Shown: positions 49,708 through 61,700 of the stretch, piece by piece
Layout: each line of letters starts with the position of its first letter
How positions within the stretch are numbered: the stretch's first letter is position 1
Origin: Lycocorax pyrrhopterus obiensis
Lineage: Eukaryota > Chordata > Aves > Passeriformes > Paradisaeidae
Length of the DNA: 64,000 nt
Direction: 5' to 3'
Assembly (NCBI GenBank): GCA_014706295.1
Contig: JACSVZ010000015.1
Span: forward strand, 54,991,535 to 55,055,534
Program-made: the position numbers and the translations under genes
Notes under the pieces: model-generated
What the model was told of the DNA's origin: nothing
Seen by the model: only the letters and a program-made list of their open reading frames with translations
The model's database searches: none

Positions 49708-52700
49708 CTGCAAAAAGAAGGAGACATTGTTAAATGTTTCATAATTTCACATGGTGTACACGGTCAAAAACTTTCAAACAAATACTATTTCAGAGTTCTG
49801 GATACAGCTCATGGTCAAAACCCCTGCCAACTAAAGGGTTTAAACAGCATTGGAATAGTGAACATCATAGAAGACAATTTCATTGTTACTCCCTGTCTTA
49901 GAAAAGCACATACTAAAAACCAAGCAGTGGAGCATTCAACAGGTGGGTCCCAGCCCACCAGCTGAGGTCAGCTACCCCCACACAACAATTCCCTGCTGCC
50001 CGAGGGGGTGGGCACTCTTCCCTTCCTACCTTCCTCTGTGCCCACAGGACCTCTGGCTGAGCAAAGCCAGCTCCCAACAAAGCTAGGCCAGAAATGGGAA
50101 GGAGTGGGATGAGAAGCTGGCAAAACTTGTTTTGAGACTCTGGACTGGATTACTTATAAGGTGAGCCAGAACTGACCAGGCTAAAACTAATCTTTATTTT
50201 CAGTGAATCCATTCCCATCCCCAAATCATCATGAACTAGTACAAATTCAAGCCCAGGGACAAGAAGACAAAACCTCTTCTCCCTGTGACACAGACTTTAA
50301 AGTGTACATGCATCACAAAAATGCACCTTACATCACCTGATGGATTTTTTTTTTCATTTAGGAGGATGAAAAGACTGAAAAAAACCCTGATTACACTGTA
50401 TGTCATGTACGTGATGAGCATCATTGGATTACTTCTTATTAGATGAAAAAACTTTTGAGCTGAAGTGAATCCCTGGAAACCCAGAAGCAACAACTAGAAT
50501 TGCATAAAACTCCCATAAGGAACAAAACAACACTTCAAGAAATTCACATGCAGTGCTGTGTTGGTTCTGGAGTCACAATGCACAGCTCCTGCCCCACTCA
50601 AATGCTGTATGTGACAGTGACTTTACCTTGGAGCCACCGAACCTGCGTGGCCGGGCCGTAGCCTCTCTCGTTCTTGGCCGAAATCCTGAACACTATGGCA
50701 GGCCGGGAGGTGTAATCCACGTGGGCGTTGGAAAGCTGGGCAGCAGTCACTATACAGGAGGTTTTAAGACCACAGTATATCCTCATAAATACAAGTTGAC
50801 TTGGATTTTCCTGTAATTGTGTGGAACGGATGGCTAAGTAGGCAGAATATTCTAAAATATTTCCAGAGGGTGAAGCAGGAGGCTCCCAAGAAAGATGAAT
50901 GCAGTCCACACTCTGAAGAAAAAGAGAAAAATATGATAGTATGTAGCTAACCATAAATATATAAACAATATAAAAAACCCCCAAATTCTAAAGATTATGT
51001 GAAAATTCTAACCTATCATCACCACGCTGGAGATAAGGATGTCTTTTGACTTTTTTTAAGAAGCGTGGTAAACCCCTATAGATTTAAGGATGCAAGACTA
51101 GAAAATCATGAGGGAACTATCAGATGATTGAATGTATATTTGCTAACATGATCCTTAAGTCTTAAAATAATTCTTTTTAGCAAATATCTTAAAGAATGTT
51201 ATATCAAGCAGAGTTAACCAAGTAAGCACTGGACACTATTTTGTATGACAATTTTAACTTAAAAATAACCCCAACAACAAACCAAGTATAACCAAGAGTT
51301 CTGACCAGAATTTTACACATCAGAACCAGAGTTACCTATATTTCTCACCTTGGTGATTTTGACTGTTGAAGGAGCTCCAGGAAAACCTGGAATGCACGTC
51401 TTGAATTCACTGATTTTACTGAAAGGCCCAACACCACAGCCATTAATTGCAGCAACTCTGAACCTGTACACTGTGCCTGGAAACAGATCCTGTTTCTTAA
51501 GTAATCTGTAGTCTGGTACATCTGCACCTTCCGTCTGAAAATAAAGCAACATTTGTGTTAATTTTTAAAATATTCTAAACACAATTAGCCTAAAAAAGTA
51601 TAAGGTGATAAACTGAGATTAATTAAGTTTAATTGAAACTGAAAATCTATTTAATACTGTTGTACTTATATCAGAATTTATGAAAAGGTTTGGACTGAGG
51701 CACTATCTCACCTCAAAACAGCTGATCTAAGATGCAATGTGAGGCTACGTCTCTAGACCAAAAGATACCCCATTTTTTCAGTCATTTAAATGAAATTGCA
51801 CCTTGTGGTTACTTAGGAAAGTAAAAACAAAGTAGCATTTACAACTACGTAAATTGTGATTTAGTTAACATAATCTTCTGTCATAAAAAAAAAGTTTTAT
51901 TTCAAAACCAGTTATTCCTAAAGTTAGGAGCTGCAGTTCAATGTGTAGGTAATCAACGTGTTTGAAAGCTATTTGTAAGTTAGTAACAAATAGCTTCCTG
52001 GAACATTGTGTGCTACCATACTTCCATGATCAAAGTATGCATGATGCATCACTGATACTTAGAGTGGAACTATTTCCCTTCTGAATAATGTGTAAGAACC
52101 ACAATCAATGTAAACAGTGTAAAATGTACTGTGCTCTTTAAAACTAAGACATACAGTATTTACAGTGAAGTGCTTTCAAAGAAAGGTTTCTGTTATTTTG
52201 TTTCTGTCTCAAGAAGGCATGATTTTTGTTTCCAGTTCACTAGGGCATCACTGATTTACACTTTTACCATTAAACCTGTTAACATTTTTGCAAGTTTCAC
52301 ACTCATAGTTTTCATGTATCAACTTACATGTACAAAACCTTATGTTAGAAAGATCTAATACAAAAGATTCTACAGTTCCAGATCTAGTCTTTTTAAACAG
52401 CGATGTCTTACTAGTATCCTTAACAAACTTTATGCAAAGATTCTGGGAACAGGGAAGAAACTGAAACATTTCAATGAAATAACATATTAAGAAATTGTGG
52501 GGGTTCCAGTTCTTAAGAATTTTTATTCACTTGAAAGTTTAGTAAGTTTAAAATTGTTTCCTAAGGCAAGAAATAAGAAAAGAATTAGCAATAGCAAAAT
52601 AAGATATTTTGTATTATCATACGTTAACAACAAAAGAAAATTCATCCAGTTTAGGAAACAGTAAAAAGAGGTCAGAAAAATACATGAGGAACTACTGGTC

Positions 52701-55700
52701 ATAAAATACAAAACTCCTACAAGCACCAGCTTCTGCTGCAGGATCAGAAAATCCCACATTTTGTTGTCAACTGTATAAGCAACAGATTCTGAAAGAGGTA
52801 TGTGCAAGTTACATCAGAGAAGAACCAGTAGCTACCTTGCTATTGATGTTCAGTGTTTCCTCTGGCAGCAAGTAGAACTGGTTCACCACAGCACTGTTGT
52901 TCTTAAAAATTCCCACATCATACCACCGGCGGTCCCTGGCTTTCACCGGTGCCGGCGGCCTCTGGGGAGCTCTCTAGTATTTGAATAACACGTCATGTAG
53001 ATTACCCATACTTCAATGCCATGCAAAAAAATGTTAAGGCTCTAGTTTATGTAAGAGACAACCCCTTTTTATACCAGTGTTACTTTCTTATGCTTCAAAT
53101 GAATATGCATGTGTTATTAAAATGCTGCGCAAAACCAACTGGTTCTTATACATTTACTTAGACACAGTCTGTAATTTGAAAAGCAACAGCTGGGATGTCA
53201 CATCTAATATTCTAAACAGGGAGGGGAAGAAGTTTAAAGCTGTAGAACTAGGTGTCCGTAGCAGCATGTAGTTGTGAGTTAAATTTCTCTCAGAGGTCAA
53301 GAAGTTTCCCAAGGTGGTCCAACATCAGCAGCTCCCCCTGGGGCTCAGCTGTACCTCAGCCCCACACGTGCTCTTTGTCAGGCACTGCGGAACTCGCCTG
53401 CAGCTGAGAACAGCCCTCTGCTGTGGCGTGGGGTGTTGGGATGCAGGGCGTGCAAACTACTCCTGACTGACCCAGAAACACGGACTGGCTTTCTTGCTGG
53501 TCTCCAGGCACCAGGGAGGGCACTTGCACAGTCAGGTGCCCAGCACAGACAGGCCAGGATCCTGCTAGCATGGAAATGGGGCAGGAGCTGCAGCTGCTCT
53601 TGGCAAAAGCACCCCAACCCTTTAGTAGCAGCTGCTTCTCCCCATCCTTAATTCCTCGCTTTTGGTGGCAACAGTGGCACCTTGGGTTTGTGTATTAAGT
53701 TGTAAGCAGGTGAAATAGGAAGCATTTACTTTTTCAGGCAGTATTTACAGCTTGCATAGTCAGTCCCCATCTCCTCTAGGGAAAAACATCAAGATGTCAG
53801 TTAAGTTACGTTTCAAAACTATAGAATCAGCAGCTAACACTAGTCTGATCTAATACATACTTCATTTTAAATTCAGTTGTGCATACACAAAAACTTTTTA
53901 CATTTGCACATCATGCAGCAGAGACCATTCCACTGTGCCAGTTGATAAAAATGATTCAACAGCTGAAACACGTACTTGGATCTCCTCCCAACTACACAAC
54001 TGCTACTCAGAGTCACATCAAACCCACACAATGCAATTAGTTTTACAACAGAAATGTTTACCCCTGTATTATTCACTTCAAGCTCAAAATAAACATTGCT
54101 TTTCTTTCAGAAATATAATTAAAGGAAAACAGAAGAGCCCTTACAACTAATCAACGGAACAATAGGTAAAGCAATTTGATAATACTTTTTCAGACTTACA
54201 GAGGAGTGTGAATCATTTGTCTGTCCAGTATCGACCCTTGCTGAAGGCATGACATAAGCATTTTCAGCAGCTAAAAACAAAAAGTTAAATTTAAAAAACT
54301 TAAGCAGTAGAAAAATTTTAACACAAAACCCAGAGTATGAAAGTTGACCTTAATAGCCATTTGCAAATATTTGTTGCACAAGAACGTATCAGACTTCTTT
54401 TGCATGCAGTTCTATTTATAACACAAACTAATTTTGGCTTCTGTCATATTCACAGAACAATTCTGAGAGTCTGGCATTGGAGGCTGCTACAGATAATACA
54501 AACAGAAGGCAGGACTCAGAAAATCCAAAAAAAGTGACAGGATTATGAAATCGATAAAAAATATTTGCAAACAAATAATCTAAACACCAGATTGAGGCAC
54601 ATACTGGGGACATTGTATGAATAGTCTAAGTGTGAAATCTTAATTTGATGGCATTGTTTCTGACATCAATACAGTCTGAATTCTGAACATAAGCAGTTAA
54701 CTATAAACAATCCTAACAACTGGGAACAGAGCATTCATTAAATTTAAAATGGAATCTTAAAAGAAAAAAAAAGATGAAGCACATAAGTAACACAAGGAAG
54801 TATTAGTATTCCATGCTTGTGTTCCTAGGTTTTGCTTTTAAAATATAATAGTGCTTGGTAAAACTTACACTATGCACACAAGATCAACATCAGAATACAG
54901 TTCTTCATCAGAATACAGTTTTGAGTTAACACTCAAAACAATAACAAGCACAGCCTGTTGATATTTGTCAAAAACAAAACTTGAAAAACTACCCATCTAT
55001 TTTCTGCACTGCTGCTTATTTTGGATATTTCCAGCAGACTTTGAAGACGCCAGAACATTTGACTAGCAGTGAGCTGGCCACATTAACTGGCCATATTCAT
55101 TACAGAGGTCAAATCAAAATCATCTAAGGTTGCTATTTTAGTCTTTTGCTGACGAAATAGACAATCACTGAATGAACGCAAACGTGCAACAGGCACCAAA
55201 AACGGCTGCCACTGATATTTAGAAAATGGACCTCTGCATAAACGAAGATTTTTCACGTACAGGAAACATGGTGATTTACAAATGCATAGAAGGAATATCT
55301 TGATTTTAAAAGATGTATAAATGCTAGCAGAGATCATCCAGGCTGCACAAGGTCTTCAATGCCCAAAGCCCTATCTACATCCCAGGTACTACTCAAGACG
55401 GGAATCCCACCACACTAGAGGAACTCTGATGGCCTTAGAAATATATGGCTCAAAATACAGTATGTGAAACACATTTCAAACCTTCAGATTTTGAATTGAA
55501 TGTTGTTAGTGAAGTTTCATCTTTAACAACTGCCCCATTTGTACTTGATGATTCAGTTTTAACAGCCTGCTGGGTTACCATAGTTTGTGAGCTGGAGACA
55601 GTACTGGATACAGAAGCATCAGGATTTACAGTTTGTTTGTCCAAGTCATGTAATTCACCTACATTTGCTGATGTCTGAGCACCTTAAAAAAAAAAAGAAA

Positions 55701-58700
55701 ATATTAGCCAGAATTCAATATTGATAACACAACACATCTCAACTTGATCTAATGGATTTAGTTACATATAAAGCCTGAGTTTAGCTCAGAATTAGGTTAG
55801 AACAGGTCTGATCATATTGATTGCTAATGCTTACTTTAGGTATATAACTGAATAGAAGTGTGTCTACACAGTCATAAACAGACATATGTAAACAGTTATT
55901 TTAAGCCTGCTGTTCTTTATGTATTTGGTCAGCAAAAAAAATTAATTTGGGAAAAAAACTGCACTAAAATAAAGCATCCACATAAATCAGTATCACAGAT
56001 TAGTAACAATCAATTTAACCCCTGTAGAAGTCTGTTTCTCACTTAGCAATAAGAATCAAAATTTCCACACCTAATTAAATTACACTGTGAAGAAAATAAA
56101 AATCCAACTACCTATAAAATACATTGAAGTCAAATATAAACAGATCAGGTGATTAAGCCTGGATTCACTACACAGAACTTAAGGCACTTTAGTGAAATGC
56201 ATAAACCAGAGCCTTGTCATCTTTTATTTCCTCTACAGTCAGAGAGAAACATGCTTCTCTCTACATTGCCTGAGATTTTACATCAGCCAATAGCTTTTCA
56301 CTGCTAACAGACAGACACAGTGTCAGTTTGGAATTACTATTACCATAGTGTTGTAAAATGTTATGTACCTTTTTATTTGATGCTAAAAATGACTGTTTAT
56401 GTTTAAAGAGACACATTTGCCATCATAATAATGAATATATTGAGAATTTCATGTGCCTCGCAACACTTGAAACAAGTTGATTCCAATTTTCTTCATATCT
56501 TCTAAAAACACATTCAGTAATAACTAACACAAGTTGGGTTTTTCAAACTACAAAGGACTCTTAAATAGCTTTAAATTACAAGACAGAAACAATCTTATTT
56601 TATGTTTTTGAGACGAACTTTCACTTTTTAATTATTTTTTTTCTATAGTCATCTTACTTGAAGTACAAACAGGCAGAAGAGAAGGGGCATTTGATTCTTT
56701 GAATCCTGTGGCATCTGCGTGGTTTTTCATAGTCTCCTGTGTAACTTTGTTTTCAGGTGCTGCAACCTTTTCTTTTCCTTCTACTTTTGAATTGGATGAA
56801 AGGGAAACTTGGACCTAACCAAAACAACACATTTGTTAAACTGCAAAGTTCAGAAATTTCAATTGCAAGTATGGCATAAAAATGCTTGCTCATGAAGAAC
56901 AATATAAACTCCTCCAACAATTCCCCCTAGTACTTTAAATTAGACCAAGAAATCAACCTCTCAACCCACCTTACCTTAGCCATTATAGAACAAAGACTCA
57001 AACACTGAGTTGACTTGGAATTGTCCCCAACACACACTAAATTTTATCTGAGAGTAAGCTCATGTTCTATTGTCATTACATGGAAGTTCACTGCTGTGTA
57101 CATTTAGACTACTGAGGGGACTTTAGTGGATGGGGAAAATCACAACTACAGAGGCTTTCAACATTTGCTTTCCTGACACGTACCTGAGATATTTCTACTC
57201 TTAGTGAAATTTATAGTATTTCTACATGTGTTTTCTCCAGGAATACATTAGGGATCCCATACAGATCTAAGATTTTACACAACTAAGAAAAGGTCCAAAG
57301 TTCTAAAAATGGGATCCATTAGCCAGAGTTTGTCCTCATTCTTTCTGTTAAATTGGCAAAACAGTGGAACATGTACAACTGCACAACCAGACAGATAATA
57401 ATTGGATTTAACTTGCTGTAGGAACTTACAACTAAGCAGACTAGCATAAAACTAAACTAGACTAACAAGGAAGGAAGATGCCTTATTCTTTTTGCTTCCC
57501 ACATTAATGTCACCAACATTTCCAGGAAGAATAATATTCCTACTGGTGTCAGGCTCCCAGTTAGCATTGTGGAAGGCAATACACTTGCAATTCCTTTCTT
57601 CATTAACAAGAAAAGGACTTGAAAGACTGTCTCTCAATCCTAAAAGCAAAAAGTATGTAAGAAAACAGACAACTACTTCAGCAGGTGTCTTTTTGTTTTA
57701 TTTGGGGTTTTTTTTCTAAGATCTAAAAAGTATGCAGGGAGTTTTAAAACTGAGGAAGTGTTCTGGCAGTTCACTACCTTCCCACGCTGTTTTGGCACTT
57801 GAGCATTTTTCAGTTTACACTTACGTTATTAGGAATGAGATTATTTGTTTGGCTGGGACGATCCACCTTCATTTCTGGATAAGGGATGCTAGGCAATGAT
57901 TGTGGACTTTGATGTTGAGAACAGCCACCTTGCAGGTAAACAAAAGCAAATTCCCATCAGTTATGTAAAACTTCATATTATGATGGTTGGAATCTATTTC
58001 AGTAAGGAAGAGGGAGGCCAAAGTTGCCCAAAGGAAAACTTTATTGTAAGTCTGAAATGAAACTGTATGGCCAAACAGTCAGACAAAATTCCTTCCTCAC
58101 TGCTTCCTTTCTCAGATTGTGGCCAGCATTCTACAAATACCTTCATAATTCAGACAGCTGGCCAAAACCAACAGAAACAAGTGAAAGGAGAGTTTTCAAT
58201 AATTATGATGCAGGCATTTGGGGAAAAATCAAAGAAACAGGGTCTTTCTCTCACAGAATGGTTCTTTAAAAACCAAACTCATATTTATTACTTATGCCAG
58301 CCTCCGGTCTGCCTGTGCACAAACATTAGTGTAATGTGATCTGACTGCTACCTTGTGAACTCAGCACAGATGTCTCAGGAACGCCAGTACCAGGAATTCC
58401 AGCCACCGGTGGCACTGGTGAGTCAGCATGTAATTGAAGAAGATATCCTTCAACTGTAGGGACTTCATCCCACTTCAATTGAAAAGAGTTGGTTGTAGCT
58501 CTAATCAGTTGTACCTGTGATGGTGCCAGAGGTCTCTCTACAAGACACCAACAAAACACAGATGGCATGTTAGAAATTGCCCTCCCTTACCAGTTTATTA
58601 AATATCTGCATATTGCAAGTAAAATCCTTTTTCACTGATGTACAACATATACCAGATTCAACAAGAAACCACCGTCAAAGGTAGCAAGTCAAGTCAGAGA

Positions 58701-61700
58701 ATCATAAAGTGCCTTTTCAAAGTGTTCGAAAATGCTCCAGTTTTGATGCTTTGTTTTTAATGGTTCTTCTGCTGCTAGTAGGTCTTTGGGTTGTAGCTAC
58801 ATCATTGAAGGGATTACAGAGACAGGAGATACTTGTGCTTTCCTAAAATGCTGCAGGTAGCTCTTTGGCTCCTAAAGTTTTACATATTCCTCTAATTCAC
58901 AAATTATTCCTCTTCCTTTTTGCTTGCTCTGTGTAGCTGAAGTGAGCTTTCCCTCTAACTTCTTCTGCACAGGCTGAAGCCTAGACATGATTAATGCCAA
59001 TGGCTTGCTCCTCTCATGTGCCTCTATGCCTGACTAGGCAGCAATCTTCAGCACATCCCTCCCCTGCTACTCTTTTTCATTTTCTGATTTTCTGAGGGAA
59101 AAATGAAATGGGAAAAAAAAAGTTCTAGTCTAGTTCCCTCTCTCCCAACACCATCTCAGTGTCCTGCCATCTAATGAGTGATTAGTGCTCCAGAATTCCC
59201 CTCATCCCCAGGACCAATTTGGTCCCTCCTTAGACTGAAGAGTATCTTTTTGCAGTCCAAGGGATGAGGAAGCATCGGCAGCAATGATCCCAAGAGAAGA
59301 AGGGATTTGGTGAAAAAAGTAAGTAGAAGCAGAAAAGATCTCTAAAAAGAGAGGCCAGGAACCCTGAGTTTAGGCAAGACAGCCTTTAGCATCTTGTACC
59401 AACTGACTACGGCATGCAGTGCAGAATTCAGCACAAAGTTCTTTCAGAGGCTTTAAAGAAGCCTTCCTAATTTTTTCATTTTAAGTAATAACCTTTAAAC
59501 AACCAGCAGTGAAGCACGATTTTAAAATAAACTTAAAAACGTAAATAATCTTGGAGTTTGCTACGGCTTTAATGTTCTGATCATCAATCATGCAAGCTTT
59601 CCATATGTTAATAAAATACAGAACATATGTATTTCTGACTCACCAGTATCAAGGTACCAAAGATCTTTGCAGCAAACTTGATTGTTCCAAGCTTTTCTGT
59701 AACCATCTCTACCACTCCAGATATAGAGACGAGTGCCAACAGCTACAGCACAGTGTCCTGCTCTTGGCCCTGGTAACAAGTTACTTTTGTCCTCCTGGCA
59801 ATCTGAGATCAGACCTATCCATTCTGTGGTATCTGGTAAATGAAACTCACAGCATTTAGTTTCTAGATGTTTTCCAAAACAAGAAATAAAGATGTTAACA
59901 CACTTAACTGCTCAGAAAAAAAATGAAAATAAATCACCTCTGTTTTTATAGACAACTGCATTTAAAATTGAAATACTACAAAGAGAAGGTCACTTTCCAA
60001 TTAGTGTGAAAGATAAAATCAATTAATACAGGTGGAATTTTCTGACCTCTGGATATTTCTCTCAGGCAAATAGATCAGAAGCTGAGGATTCAAAGATAGT
60101 ACTATCATGCTTGGAAAAACCTCATTTCAGAATCTGTCTCTTGTGTTCTTCTATAAATGAAGAAGGAGTATTTACATTATTTAGTATTAAAGTTGTATTA
60201 ACAAAGATTTGCAGAAGCAAATCTGCTGAATCTTCAAAGAAAAATAATAATTAAAATATTATTTTTCAAGTAAGATGCAAAAAACTGGCAACTTCTTTAG
60301 TCAGCCAGGATTACAGCTATGTATCCTAAATTTTTCTCAAGGTCTTCAAAACAGTTACTCTACTCTGTTAAGAAAATATTAATTCAAAATGCCCACTCCC
60401 AGAAAGGCAGAAGCACTAACCCAAATTAAGGTAAGAAAATGAACCGGTGCATTTCCATTCACCATCAGGAGCAGAAATTTCACCTCCTGCTGACTGTGGA
60501 ACCCATCCACCAAAAACATACATTCTGAAATACAGGAAAAGAGGGAAGAGGGAAAAAGAAAAGAAAAGCCAATTAACATCCAGATCTGCTGCATGTGCTC
60601 TCTCAAACTAGGACAAAACAGAAAATTTCCAGTGTTTTACAGTTTTGACTCACAGCAAATTTTATTTGTATCTACTCTCTTTATGAAGTACTGTTGCAGA
60701 CATCTACCTTCTAATATTTTTGAGTAAATTAACTGATTTAAAAACCCAACCACACAAAAAAATCCTGGAAGCTCCTCAAGCAACTTCCTAGAAATAGAAG
60801 TTAATACTGTAACATTTAGCAAACCACCAAACTGCTAATGCTCTCCGAAAATCACACATGTACAACAGAATTTCTACAATCCTTTACTGCAGACCCCTCA
60901 ATAAGTCATGCTAAAATAAGATGGCTGGCATCTAACTCAGGTATCAAAATTCAAAAATGTAATGCAGGCTACAAACTACTAACATTTTAAGTAAACAATA
61001 GAAGGCTAAGCTGTTGCCTCAGAAGATATAAAGCTTTCATACTTCTTTACCCCCTTGCCTCTTTCTCCTCATGCCAGCTTGTAAATTGATACAAAATGGA
61101 CTGAAACCCACGTTTAAAAATCCATTTTATCAATGCTACCTGCCAAAACAAACCATATTGGCAAGAAGCAGAGTAATGAGGAACAGACTACAGAAAAAGT
61201 AGGGCATAGCTTGGCCCGAAACTAGTTTTAGTCTTTGAGCAGTTTCTTTGCATATCTACCTCATCTGCATCACATACACAGAGGCACTCAAGCTCACTCC
61301 TGACAGAGCTTAGGCCCAGCTGAGGCTGCCCCAGAATGCACAAAGAAGCCCAGAAAGCTGCTGGTGGGTTGGGCACATTGTCCTGCTGGATGGAAACACT
61401 GGCAGTTTGATACCCTTAAGTTAACAGTGGTACTGAAATAGCAGCAGAAAACTACTCTACAGGGCTGATGTTTATACTGAGCAGTAGTGGATAAGCATCA
61501 TCATTCTCCTACTAGGTGTACCTTTCTAGAGTTGAGCTTTTAACAACAGACATACTTGTTTCCTATTACATTGGCCGTATGGAGACTGCGAGGAAGTGGT
61601 ACTGTCCCTTTGGTTTCTGGTCTTGACCAGGTCATGGTTTCTAAAAGAAAGAGAACAAAATCCTCAAAGAAAAATCTTGTTACTACGTATTTCACTACCT